This document shows, in pieces, positions 1-10,492 of a stretch of DNA of 64,000 nucleotides. The notes below the pieces were generated by a model. The model had not been told where the DNA came from. It saw nothing but the letters and a program-made list of their open reading frames with translations, and did no database searches. Each line of letters starts with the position of its first letter. The first letter of the stretch is position 1. Source of the DNA: Hordeum vulgare subsp. vulgare (lineage: Eukaryota > Streptophyta > Magnoliopsida > Poales > Poaceae); the NCBI RefSeq assembly GCF_904849725.1, contig NC_058521.1, positions 431,662,676 to 431,726,675 of the forward strand, read 5' to 3'. The position numbers were made by a program, and so were the translations under genes.

Positions 1-88
1 TGCGGACCGGGACGGGATGCGGGGTCTGGTCGGGCTGGCTTTCCGGCCCGTACCCGCTTTTTGGCAGTTATTTTGCGGGTCGAGGGCG

Positions 89-388
89 GATGCGGGATCT
101 GCTAGAGTTGCTCTAAGCAACATGCAAATGGATGCATCTTGTATGGAGGCATATGCTTTACTCGACGTCTTTCGTCTCGCTGATGAGCTAGGGATTCTAT
201 CATTGGTGGTGGAGGCACACTCTATGCAAATTGTCTAGGCAATTCGGGAACCCTCGGAATACAGAGCTGCGGCTGCGGTTGTTACGGATGATTGTCGAAG
301 GTTGATAAGTTCTTTCGGCACCGCGACTATTGTGCATTGTGCTCGGGAAGGGAATGCGGGTGCGCATTGGCTTGCTAGAGGTAGTTAG
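89..388 (+). pseudogene. RNase H-like (RVT_3-type) domain relic
   Basis: One reading frame from about base 89 to the TAG at 386-388 reads like the C-terminal half of the plant reverse-transcriptase-like RNase H fold found in LINEs and in single-domain plant genes. Visible hallmarks are MEAYALLDVFRLADELGI (the acidic residue of the MEA segment fits the second catalytic position), a strand VVEAHS where families usually have an E-x-D-S type motif, and the C-terminal CAREGNAGAHWLARG. The frame is interrupted by TAG at 236-238, and the expected Asp is His, so the domain should be catalytically dead. No upstream reverse transcriptase is in view because the window starts here. It may be a LINE 3' end or a decayed host gene. 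The family assignment is by recognition only. Confidence 0.55.
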
Positions 389-470
389 AAAGGAAAACTC
401 TGAGGGGTGTGGCATGATAAACCACCTGATTTCTTAATCCCCTCTCTTGTATCAGACATGATTATTGTTT

Positions 471-476
471 AATAAA
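471..476 (+). promoter_or_regulatory. AATAAA polyadenylation-type signal
   Basis: An AATAAA hexamer lies 83 bases after the end of the RNase H-like frame, in a T-rich stretch. The spacing suits a plant 3' end, but the motif is common by chance. Confidence 0.3.
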
Positions 477-780
477 GGTCGCCGAATATAAAAATCCACC
501 CACTTCCCTTGACATTGTTGTCGCGCGTTCGCCATGGTTACAGGTGCCGTGCTGCATGCTCGTGGTGCGGAGCCATCACCGCCAGCAAGACCCTCTCAAT
601 CTATCCCATGTGTGCTGCTCCCCCAACTGTAGTCAATGGAGGGATTGATCTGTGCAATCCGGACGTGTGGAGCCACCATGTGAGTCCTTGTAGATCTCGG
701 CGGACGGCGGAGCTGCAATACAACATGATGGCAGAGCAGCAACGCGTCCACCACCATAGTGCTGCGAGGCAACCTCGGGG
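477..780. other. Non-coding tract, left half of the split insertion site
   Basis: No convincing coding frame is seen. The stretch is GC-rich and ends in GGAGGCT, whose last five bases are duplicated on the far side of the retroelement at 7722-7726. GCTGCAATAC-type words near 710 recall the GCTGCAATGGAG words at 7760-7980, which supports the two halves having once been contiguous. Confidence 0.5.
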
Positions 781-785
781 AGGCT

Positions 786-2404
786 TGATACGTCTCAAAC
801 GTATCTATAATTTTTGATGGTTTCATGATGTTATCTTGTCATCTTTGGATGTTTTATGTACCTTTTATATCTTTTTTGGGACTAACTTATTAATTCAGTG
901 TCAAGTGCCAGTTCCTGTTTTTTCTGTGTTTTTGGCTCTTTTCAGATCTGATTTTGGAATGGAGTCCAAACGGAATAAAATCCCCGAAATGATTTTTTCT
1001 TGAACGGAAGAAGATCAGGGGGCTTGTGGGCCAAGCCAGGAGGGCTACAGGGAGCCCACAAGCCCCCTCTCCGCCACCAGGGGGCGGTGGTGGGCAGGAT
1101 TGTGGCCTCCCTGGCGCCCCCTGACCTAGATCTTGCGCCTATATATTCCCTAAAAATCAGGAAAAAAAAATCAAGGGATCCACGAAAATACTTTTCCGCC
1201 GCCGCAAGCTTCCGTTTTCACGACATCTCATCTGGAGACCCTTCCCGGTGCCCTGTCGGAGGGGACTTTGGAGTTGGAGGGCTTCTACATCAACATCATC
1301 GCCCCTCCAATGACTCGTGACTAGTTCACTTCCGACCTACGGGTCCGTAGTTAGTAGCTAGATGGATTCTTCTCTCTCTTGGATCTTCAATACAAAGTTC
1401 TCCATAATCTTCATGGATATCTATCCGATGTAATCTTCTTTGGCGGTGTGTTTGTCGAGATCCGATGAATTGTGAATTTGTGATCAAATTATCTATGATA
1501 TATATTTGAGTCTTAGCTGATTTCTTATATGCATGATTTGATATCCTTGTAAGTCTCTCCGAATCTTGGGTTTTGTTTCGCCAACTAGATCTATGATTCT
1601 TGCAATGGGAGAAGTTCATGGTTTTGGGTTCTTACCGTGTGGTGACCTTTCCGAGTGACAGTAGGGGCAGCAAGGCACACATCGTTTAGTTGCCATCAAG
1701 GGTAACAAGGTGGGCTCTGTCGTAGATATGAGATTGTCCATCTACATCATGTCATCTTGCTTAAGGTGTTACTCTGTTCTTTTGGACTTAATACACTAGA
1801 TGCATGCTGGATAGCGAACGACGTGTGGAGTAATAGTAGTAGATGCAGAAAGTATCGGTCTACTTGTTTTGGACGTGATGCCTATAGATATAGTCATTGC
1901 CATAGATGACGTCACAACTTTGCGCAGTTGTATCAATTGCTCGACAGTAATTTGTTCACCCACCGTCTACTTGCTTTCATGAGAGAAGCCACTAGTAAAC
2001 ACTACGGCCCCCGGGTCTATTCACACCTATCGTTTCCACTCTCACTTTTACTTTGCTTTGTTACTTTGTTGCTTTCAGTTCTCACTTGGCGAACAATCTA
2101 TAAGGGATTGACAACCCCTTCATAGCGTTGGGAGCAAGCTTTTTGTGTTTGTGCAGGCTCTTGTGATACTCCTTCACTGGATCGATACCTTGGTTCTCAA
2201 ACTGAGGGAAATACTTACCACCGCTGCGCTACATCACCCTTTCCGCTTCGAGGGAACACCAACGCAAGGCTCCAAGGCCACGGGGGAAATCCTTTGCATA
2301 TTTGCCTAGGAAGTCCCTTAAGGCGTAGCCGTAGCAGAAGGATTCCTGGTGCCGTCAACACACCTATTTCTGGCGCCATTGGAAGGTCTTTTGTTGCAGT
2401 AGCA
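786..2404 (+). repeat. 5' LTR (A type) of the 786-7721 element
   Basis: 1,619 bp, TG...CA. A TATATA-type promoter box lies at about 1139-1146 with a short A-rich leader after it. It matches the 3' LTR at 6110-7721 over its full length, by eye around 97 percent, with a 6-base indel near 900. The same LTR type recurs at 47020-48627 and, inverted, at 26988-28533. Confidence 0.93.
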
Positions 2405-2414
2405 GAAGTATTTC

Positions 2415-2432
2415 TGGCGCCGTTGCCGGGGA
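2415..2432 (+). promoter_or_regulatory. Primer-binding site (TGGCGCC type)
   Basis: TGGCGCCGTTGCCGGGGA starts 10 bases after the 5' LTR. This is the usual place for the tRNA-complementary minus-strand primer site, and the TGGCGCC start is common in Triticeae gypsy-related elements. A near-identical site follows the B-type LTR at 43426. Confidence 0.75.
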
Positions 2433-2665
2433 AGGAGAGATCTATCCAAGTAGGTCTTACAAACTCATCTCTTGCATTTACTTTGTTGCGAGCTGCCTCT
2501 CGTTTTCCTCTCCCCAACTTCACATTTGCCGTTTTCATTTGCCTTTCTTCTTTGCCTTTTTCGTTTGCCTTTTCGTTCGCCCTTTTCTCTCGCTTGCTTT
2601 CTGTTTGCTTGTGTGCCATGTGCCTTCATTATGCTTGCATCTTTTCTTGCTGAAAATCTAGTGAT

Positions 2666-3415
2666 ATGGATCCTCATCCACTTGCTAATCTCTTTAAGAG
2701 ACCCACTTATGTGGAACGAATTGCTAGTGAGTTGAGGACACTTGACTATCTTTATGGAGTTTTGCTTGAGATGCGTGAATCTGAAAATTGTGAGGAAGAA
2801 ATTTATGAAGTGATTCACGAGGGCTCCTTGGATGAAAAGCATGATTGCAATGGTTTCACTATAAATGCTATTAGTGAAAATCATGCTAAAAATATGCAAA
2901 ACCCTCAGCTTGGGGATGCTAGTTTTGCTATGTCCCCTACTTGTTGCAATGATCATGAGTGGGGCGATGATTTTTCTTATGATCTTGAAGATTTGTATAA
3001 GCCTCATGATGAATATGATGTTTGCAATAAGTTTGAAAGTGGGTTCGGAGAAGTCATGACTTTCGTTGATGATAATCCCACTATTTTTGATGAGAGTCAA
3101 CTTTGCATGCATGTGGATCATGAAAAGAATATCCTTTGTGATAGTTACATTGTTGAATTCTAATATGATCCCACATGTAATTATTATGAAAGAGGAAAAT
3201 ATGGTGGTAGAAACTTTCATATCACTAAATCACCTCTCGTTATGTTGAGATTGCTATTGTCTCTTTCTTCTTCCTTGCATATGGTAACTATTGGTTGTCT
3301 TGACAATCTGTTTTCCTATAAAATACCTATGCGTAGGAAGTATGTTAGACTTAGATGTGATTTTCACATGCTTTATGATGCTCTCGTTGTGCTTCAATTC
3401 TTGTCTTTTGTGTGA
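2666..3415 (+). pseudogene. Gag-like ORF of the pol-less retroelement, truncated
   Basis: An ATG at 2666 opens 165 codons to TAA at 3161-3163. The same frame then continues recognisably to TGA at 3413-3415, parallel to the 263-codon sister frame at 43526-44317: both share HDCN, KNMQ/NDMQ-type segments, a VDHEKN motif, NYYERG after the break, and a C-terminal DALVV segment. The TAA is therefore probably a premature stop. The protein is acidic, rich in Asp/Glu/His/Cys, with no zinc knuckle and no protease motif. It sits where gag would be, about 250 bases after the primer site, hence the gag-like label; homology to a true gag cannot be shown by eye. Function unknown. Confidence 0.6.
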
Positions 3416-6090
3416 GCATCATTGAATTATCAATGCCTAGCTAAGGGCGTTAAACAATAGCGCTTGTTGGGAGGCAACCCAACGAATCTATCCTTTTTCT
3501 TTCTGTTTTGTGTTTTCCACACTTTCATAATTCTGTTATGATTGTGTTTTTTGTGTTTCTCTTTGCATTTGTGCCAAGCAAAACCGTTATGATTAGTCTT
3601 GGGGATGATCATTTGGTCATGCTGGAAAAGACAGAAACTTTCTGCTCACGAAAAGAATTTTCATTTTTTCCTGTAAGAGCTTTCGAGTTGATTCTTTTTT
3701 CTGCTGATTGCTACACAAATTCTTCAGACTGTCGTAATTGTTCAGAATTTTTGAAGTACCAGAAGTATACAAAATATACGGATTGCTACTGACTGGTCTG
3801 CTGTTAACAGATTCTGTTTTTGTTGTGTTGGTTGCTTATTTTGATGAAACTATGGATAGTATCGGGGGCTATTAGCCATGGAAGATTGAAAATACAGTAA
3901 CCCAACATCAGCATAAGTAGAATTTAAGTTTTCTACAGTACCTAAGGAAGTGGTGGTTTGCTTTCTCATACTAATGTTATCACGAGTTTCTGTTTAAGTT
4001 TCGTGTTGTGAAGTTTTCAAGTTTTGGGTGAAGTTCTTATGGACAAAGAGATAAAGAGTGGCAAGAGCTCAAGCTTGGGGATTCCCAAGGCACCCCAAGA
4101 GATTCAAGGATGCCGTAAAAGCCTAAGCTTGGGGATGCCCCGGGAAGGCATCCCCTCTCTCGTCTTCAATCCATCGGTAACGTTACTTGGGGCTATATTT
4201 TTATTCACCACATGTTATGTGTTTTTGCTTGGAGCGTCTTGTATCGTAGGTGTCTTTTATTTTTGTCGTGTCACAATCATCCTTGATGCACACCCAGAGA
4301 GAGAGACATGCACTCACCGTGATTTTGTCGAGCATCACTTATATCCTTTGGTAGACAATTCAGCTCACATGTTCTTCACTTATATCTTTTGAGCTAGATA
4401 CTTTTGCTCTATGTGCTTCACTTATATCATTTAGAGCGCAGCGGTGCGTGGCTTGGTAGTTGATCTATGCTTTGAAAGTAGTCTCAAAAGGGGTAGTTAT
4501 CCAAAGGGATACGAAAACTTCCACCTTCATGCGCATTGAATAGTTAGAGAAGTTTGATTCATCTCAATTAGTTTTGAGTTGTGGTTTTGGTAATATTGAA
4601 GTTATGCTAGTAAGGTGTTGTGGATCTAGAAATACTTGTGTTGAAGTTAGTGATTCCCGTAGCATGCACGTATGGTGAACCGCTATGTGATAAAATCTGA
4701 GCATGATTAGTCTATTGATTGTCATCCTTTGCGTGGCGGTCAGGATCGCGTGATGGTTTATACCTACCAACCCTTCCCCTAGGAGTATGCGTTGAATGCT
4801 TTGTTTCGATTACTAATAAAACTTTTGCAACAAGTATATGAGTTCTTCATGACTAATGTTGAGTCCATGGTTTAGATGCACTTTCACCTTCCACCATCAC
4901 TATCTTCTTAGTGCCGTGCAACTTTCGCCGGTGCACAAAACCCACCATTAGCCTCCCTCAAAATAGCCACCATACCTACCTACTATGGCTTTTTCAAAGT
5001 CATTTCGAGATATATTGCCATGCAACTACCACCATGACATGTGCCATCACGTCTACATTGCCATTGCATGATCATAAGATAGCTAGCATGATGTTTCCAT
5101 TAATGTCTATGCCATGCTAGATTATTGTCACGGTACACTACCGAAGGTATTCCATATAGAGTCATCGTTGCTCTAAGTTTTGAGTTGAAAGTGTGATGAT
5201 CATCATTGATGGAGCATTGTCCCATGTGAGGAAATAAAAAAGGCCAAATAAGCCCACCAAAATAATAATAATAATAAAAGGCCAAAGAGCCCACCAAAAA
5301 AATAAAAAAATGAGAGAAAAAGAGAGAAGGGACAATGTTACCACTTTTCCACACTTGTGCATATTAAGCACCATGATCTTCATGATTGAGAGTCTCTCGT
5401 TTTGTCACCACCATATAGCTAGTGGGAAATTTTCTTTTTATAACTTGGCTTGTATATTCCAATGATAGGCTTCCTCAAAATTGCCTTAGGTCTTCGTGAG
5501 CAAGCAAGTTGGATGCACACCCACTAGTTTTCTTTAAGAGCTTTCACATACTCTTAGCTCTAGTGCATCATTTGTATGGCAATCCCTACTCATTCACATT
5601 GATATCTATTGATGATCATCTCCACAGCTCATTGATATGCCTAGTTAATTTCATCATCTTCTCCTTATTTTTGTCTTGCAAGCTCCACCACACTCCACAC
5701 CATCTATAGTGCTATAACCATGGCTCACGCTCATGTATTCCGTGAGAGTTGAGAAGGTTTGAGAAAGTAAAGGTGTGACACAATTAATTGGCCAATACCG
5801 GGGTTGTGCATGATTTAAAATCGTTGTTCAATGATGATAGAGCATAGCCAAACTATATGCCTTTGTAGGGATAACTTTCTTTTGGCCTTGTTATTTTGAA
5901 AGTTCATGATTACCTTGCTAGTTTGCTTGAGTTATTATTGTTTCCACGTCAATAGCAATCTACTGTTTTGAATCTAATGGATCTGAACATTCACGTCACA
6001 TAAGAGGAGTTACAAAGGACATCTATGCTAGGTAGCATGAAAGCATCAAAAAATCATTCTTTATCACTTCCCTACTCAAGGACGAGCAGG
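3416..6090 (+). other. Non-coding interior of the pol-less element
   Basis: 2.7 kb without a supported ORF, alignable by eye to 39042-41695 and 44318-47000. It starts with a conserved block containing GTTGGGAGGCAACCCAAC (a 6-bp stem), continues through a CAAGCTTGGGG-rich block with a strong hairpin at 4131, and ends at the purine tract. Conservation among three copies without coding capacity suggests structural or cis-acting RNA roles, which is inference. Confidence 0.6.
4131..4155 (+). other. Conserved 9-bp stem hairpin
   Basis: Arms GGGGATGCC (4131-4139) and GGCATCCCC (4147-4155) flank a 7-base loop. The same hairpin is intact at 39766-39790 and 45040-45064. It is preceded by AAGCTTGGGG, the same word found in the purine tract before the 3' LTR. 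Confidence 0.7.
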
Positions 6091-6109
6091 AGTTAAGCTT
6101 GGGGATGCT
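6091..6109 (+). promoter_or_regulatory. Polypurine-tract region before the 3' LTR
   Basis: AGTTAAGCTTGGGGATGCT abuts the TG of the 3' LTR; its GGGGA core is the likely plus-strand primer. The same sequence precedes the LTRs at 41716 and 47020. Confidence 0.6.
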
Positions 6110-7721
6110 TGATACGTCTCAAACGTATCTATAATTTTTTATGGTTTCATGGTGTTATCTTGTCATCTTTGGATGTTTTATGTACCTTTTATATCTTTTT
6201 TGGGACTAACTTATCAATTCAGTGCCAGTTCCTGTTTTTTCTGTGTTTTTGGCTCTTTTCAGATCTGATTTTGGAACGGAGTCCAAACGCAATAAAATCC
6301 CCGAAATGATTTTTTTCTCGAACGGAAGAAGATCAGGGTGCTTGTGGGCCAAGCCAGGAGGGCTACAAGGAGCCCACAAGCCCCCTCTCCGCCACCAGGG
6401 GCGGCGGTGGGCAGGCTTGTGGCCTCCCTGGCACCCCCCTGACCTCAATCTTGGGCCTATATATTCCCTAAAAATCAGAAAAAAAAAATCAGGGGATCCA
6501 CGAAAACACTTTTACGCCGCCGCAAGCTTCCGTTTGCACAAGATCTCATCTGGAGACCCTTCCCGGTGCCCTGTCGGAGGGGACTTTGGAGTTGGAGGGC
6601 TTCTACATCAACATCATCGCCCCTCCAATGACTCGTGAGTAGTTCACTTCAGACCTACGGGTCCGTAGTTAGTAGCTAGATGGATTCTTCTCTCTCTTGG
6701 ATCTTCAATACAAAGTTCTCCATGATCTTCATGGAGATCTATCCGATGTAATCTTCTTTGGCGGTGTGTTTGTCGAGATACGATGAATTGTGAATTTGTG
6801 ATCAAATTATCTATGATATATATTTGAGTCTTAGCTGATTTCTTATATGCATGATTTGATATCCTTGTAAGTCTCTCCGAATCTTGGGTTTTGTTTCGCC
6901 AACTAGATCTATGATTCTTGCAATGGGAGAAGTTCATGGTTTTGGGTTCTTACCGTGTGGTGACCTTTCCGAGTGACAGTAGGGGCAGCAAGGCACACAT
7001 CGTGTAGTTGCCATCAAGGGTAACAAGGTGGGCTCTATCGTAGATATAAAATTTTCCATCTACATATGTCATCTTGCCGAAGGCGTTACTCTGTTCTTTT
7101 GGACTTAATACACAAGATGCATGCTGGATAGCGCTCGACGTGTGGAGCAATAGTAGTAGATGCAGAAAGTATCGGTCTACTTGGTTTGGACGTGATGCAT
7201 ATAGGTATAATCATTGCCATAGATGACGTCACGACTTTGCGCGGTTCTATCAATTGCTCGACAGTGATTTGTTCACCCACCGTCTACTTGCTTTCATGAG
7301 AGAAGCCAGTAGTAAACACTACGGCCCCCGGGTCTATACGCACCTATCGTTTCCACTCTCGCTTGGACTTTGCTTTGTTACTTTGTTGCTTTCAGTTCTC
7401 ACTTGGCGAACAATCTATAAGGGATTGACAACCCCTTCATAGCGTTGGGAGCAAGCTTTTTGTGTTTGTGCAGGCTCTTGTGATACTCCTTCACTGGATC
7501 GATACCTTGGTTCTCAAACTGAGGGAAATACTTACCACCGCTGCGCTACATCACCCTTTCCGCTTCGAGGGAACACCAACGCAAGGCTCCAAGGCCACGG
7601 GGGAAATCCTTTGCATATTTGCTTAAGAAGTCCCTTAAGGTGTAGCCGTAGCAGAAGGATTCCTGGTGCCGTCAACACACCTATTTCTGACGCCATTGGA
7701 AGGTCTTTTGTTGCAGTAGCA
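6110..7721 (+). repeat. 3' LTR (A type) of the 786-7721 element
   Basis: 1,612 bp, TGATACG to GTAGCA, followed directly by the target duplication AGGCT (7722-7726). A TATA-like box lies at about 6458-6464. Confidence 0.93.
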
Positions 7722-7726
7722 AGGCT

Positions 7727-8110
7727 CTGCTGATGCTGCAAGTCGTCGTTGTCAGAGCTGCATTGGAGCTCTCTCTAAGTCATTGGAGCTCTCCCGCTGC
7801 TGCAATGAAGCTCCGTCGAAGCTGCAGGAGGTCATTGAAACATCGTTGGGTTGCAATGGAGCGGCGTCGGAGTTGCAATGGAGCCGCCGGTGCTTCGGAG
7901 GCGTTGCGATGTAGATTCGGCAGAAACCGTTTATGCTGCGTTTAAGCTTCACCGGGCTGCAATGGAGCTGTGGAGCTGCGTCGGGGCTATGGTGGTGCCA
8001 CGCCGTGTGCAATGGTGTTGGCACCCGTTGTGTTGAAGTTAGTTTATTGTCGTGGCGTTGCTGCATCGAACGGTCCCTAGCGCATTGATCTGGTGGTTGG
8101 ACAAGTGGAT
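7727..8110. other. Right half of the split insertion site, GCTGCAATGGAG-rich
   Basis: GC-rich DNA with several imperfect copies of a word near GCTGCAATGGAGC (about 7760, 7800, 7850, 7875 and 7960). The two overlapping short ORFs are low-complexity consequences of the repeated word. No gene is recognised. Confidence 0.5.
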
Positions 8111-8693
8111 GATTTCTTGAGGGAATCATTCAGATGATTTGTACTAGCGGCCTAGCTCATAAGTGGGGTTATTGCTCCTTTGCTCTTCCTATAGGATATA
8201 CTCATCTATATAGAACGACTTGGTGGATCGACGATCGAAGTCAAAATACGGTCAGTATCCATCCAAGTCTCGGACTCGAAAGAAACGAGAATTTTTTGGT
8301 CGTTTGACAGGGAGGAGGAACCGTATACGCGAATATATTTTTTAGCGAAACACATACGGACTTGATTTTATTTTTTTCGTAATAGAAACTTTAATATATT
8401 TATCATCTGTTATGGTAGTAGAGATCGAAGACATCAGAATTAACTAAAATTAAATTAATTAGATCCGTGGACCATCTAGCGAATAAGTACAATCAGTATA
8501 GAGTGCCACCATCACCGTCTATTTTCTCGTCAAAGCTGGGCAACAATTAATGTAATCTGGTAGAGAGTCGGAAAGCCTTGCTAAAGCCCTAGAGGACCAT
8601 CATACTAGAGCATCATTCGGAGAAACATAGATGAAAAAATCAAATCCATAAAGCGGTAGGTGGTCGACCGCGTTCCAACTCCCAGTGAGGCCA
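8111..8693. other. Intergenic, AT-rich, nothing recognised
   Basis: No coding frame, terminal repeat or RNA gene is seen. This is the 3' flank of the minus-strand DUF1668-like gene and would hold its 3' untranslated region. Confidence 0.5.
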
Positions 8694-9733
8694 CTAGTAA
8701 ACCATGATGCGCATGTTCGCCGCCCTAAACTCGTCGTTGCGCTGGTGCTCGACCCGGAAGGTTGCAAGTCGAAGCAGCGTCGGTGTCCTGAACTCGGTGA
8801 AAATGTCGTCACCCTTGCGCGTGATGGTCTCGAGGAGGCAGAACACGGCGTTGCCCATGTAAGTGAGGCTAGCAGCGAGGTGCCTCTTCCACCTATTGTT
8901 GTACACCCTGTCCTGGACGGATGTCCAGGCCGGGCATCGATGACGGCCGTCCACGTCGTCGGGTGAGGGTGAGATGACGTGGCACACCGAGATGTAGCCT
9001 TTTTTGTGTGAGCAAAGCCCGACCCACGCGTCCAGCTCGCGCACGAAGTAGGCCTCCCCGTGGAAGGGTAGGAGCCAGCTCCCGTGACGCGTCCAGGTGA
9101 GGCAGCCGGTGTTGAAGGAAAAGGTGCCCCTGTTGGCGACAGAGAGGAAAACGATGGATCCGTCGGGATGCACCGCTTGGGACGATACAATGATGGGCAG
9201 CTTGATCGGCGGCGGGTGGATGGATTCCCACCGCCATTCACCCCAGCCACGTCGGGCACCGGTCCAAGTTTCTCCATCGAGCGAACAGAGTTGTAGCCGT
9301 CGTTGAGCTCGGTTTCGAGGGCGTAGACGTCGAGGCCGACAGTTAGGAACTCGGCGAGAACCTTTGGGGCGAGCAGCGGAGGGCATACGGCCACCTGCGA
9401 CGTTGCACTGTCATACACCATGGTGCTGCGGCCGGCGTCCGTGTCCTTGTAGAAAGCAAAGATCTTGCTGCCGGTGCACACGAACTGGTCACACTGCTCG
9501 CGGTCGGGAGACGCCATGCGGATCGCCACGCCATCATGTGGCAGCCACCGCGCCCTCGACTTCAAGTGGTCGTCCGTGCCCGTGCCCGTGTCCGGTTGGA
9601 AGGCGTCAACGTCCAGTTTGTACACCGTGCATCCCCACGCGTAATCATGCACGATTAGATGGAGGCGTCCCCGACGAGGCCGCTTCGTTGTGTATCCTGC
9701 TTCGTCCTCAGATCCTCGCCGACGCTTCCCCAT
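8694..9733 (-). pseudogene. DUF1668-family protein gene with a frameshift
   Basis: The ATG at 9731-9733 starts a frame with a basic, nuclear-localisation-like N terminus (GKRRRG, KRPRRGR), then LHLIVHDYAWG, FVCTGSKIFAFY and VYDSATSQVAVCPP. This resembles the repeated beta-strand protein family DUF1668, expanded in grasses and of unknown function. After about residue 145 the first frame turns into Arg/Ser/Pro-rich nonsense, while the next frame carries the expected continuation (WGEWRWESIHPPP, FSFNTGCLTW, LDAWVGLC, LLRLATFRVEH), ending at 8694. A single-base shift around 9265-9300 explains this. The combined length, near 345 residues, is normal for the family. A TATA-like run lies about 110 bases upstream. 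It could be a recent pseudogene or an assembly error; the surrounding frame is otherwise open, which favours something recent. Confidence 0.68.
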
Positions 9734-9843
9734 CTCGACGCGGCTAGCGGCGATCTGTTCCCTTTCTCTTCCACTTCTACACGATCTAGCTCGTACGTAA
9801 TGTACGTTGATTTTTATTGCTCCTTTTCCTCTCCCTATTACCC

Positions 9844-9853
9844 TATATATATA
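9844..9853 (-). promoter_or_regulatory. TATA-like box for the DUF1668 gene
   Basis: TATATATATA (read on the minus strand within TATATATATAGGG) lies about 110 bases before the ATG at 9733, a plausible plant core-promoter spacing. Confidence 0.4.
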
Positions 9854-9942
9854 CTTATATACTACGTGGGGTTCTTGCTCCAGCCGACAGCACCTCCTCC
9901 GAGCACGATCACCTTAGTTGCCTCGTCTATTTATACGCATAG

Positions 9943-10003
9943 CTCGGCTCGAAAACGGAAATGGAAACGCGTTACTCGGCTCGAAAACGGAAAAGGAAAC
10001 GCG
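9943..10003 (+). repeat. Two-copy 32-bp direct repeat
   Basis: CTCGGCTCGAAAACGGAA with its following GGAAACGCG occurs at 9943-9971 and 9975-10003 with one mismatch. It lies upstream of the DUF1668 gene. Confidence 0.7.
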
Positions 10004-10193
10004 GTTTCCAGAGAGACCAGTCGAAAACAAACGTCGATGGTGTGTTTGGCGTTCCTGCCTTCCTTCCTTCCTTCCGAAACGACTCCTTGGCGACAGCGCG
10101 CAGCGCTCTCTATTCTCTTTCCTTTTCAGGTCACGCGCACCCCTCTATTCCCTTTCCTTTTCCTGCATCCCCTCCTACTCTATCCACATGAGT

Positions 10194-10484
10194 CGCCGGC
10201 GGCTCCTCCCTCGCGGCAGCACCCAGTACGGCGAGACGGCGTGGCAGCACGGGCGCCGCGAGGTCCAGGGGCATCGCCAGGAACAGCTACCCTGCTGTTC
10301 GCCTCCTCGCCGGCGGCTCCTCCCTCGCGGCAGCGCCCAGTACGTCGAGACGGCGTGGCCCCATGAGCTGCTACTCTGTCGTTCCCCTCCCCCTCCTCGC
10401 CGGCGGCTCCTCCCTCGCTACAGCGCCCAGTACGGCGAGACGCCGGGGCTGCATGGGCACCGCCAGGTCAACGGCTAATACGGC
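10194..10484 (+). repeat. Three-copy GC-rich direct repeat, about 90-114 bp
   Basis: CGCCGGCGGCTCCTCCCTCG begins copies at 10194, 10308 and 10398; each continues with CAGCRCCCAGTACG and a GAGACG-containing segment. The third copy is cut by the hAT insertion just after GAAGCAGC. Both forward frames stay open only because of the GC-rich repeats; no domain is recognised. Confidence 0.7.
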
Positions 10485-10492
10485 GAAGCAGC

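Larger units (their letters stand above)
786..7721 (+). mobile_element. Complete pol-less LTR retrotransposon, A-type LTRs
   Basis: This is a 6.9-kb element bounded by two LTRs that begin TGATACGTCTC and end GTAGCA, with a perfect 5-bp target duplication AGGCT at 781-785 and 7722-7726. A primer-binding site follows the 5' LTR and a purine-rich tract precedes the 3' LTR. The 3.7-kb interior has only a gag-like frame near its 5' end. No protease, reverse transcriptase, RNase H or integrase motif is visible in any frame, so mobilisation would have needed enzymes in trans. The LTR start and interior fit the abundant Triticeae Sabrina/WHAM group of gypsy-related, mostly non-coding elements; that name is from memory and needs a repeat-library comparison. 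Confidence 0.93.

Noticed and set aside
9659..10478. Plus-strand ORFs of 186-235 codons
   Set aside because: They are antisense to the DUF1668 gene or run through GC-rich direct repeats; no domain or consistent frame among repeat copies.
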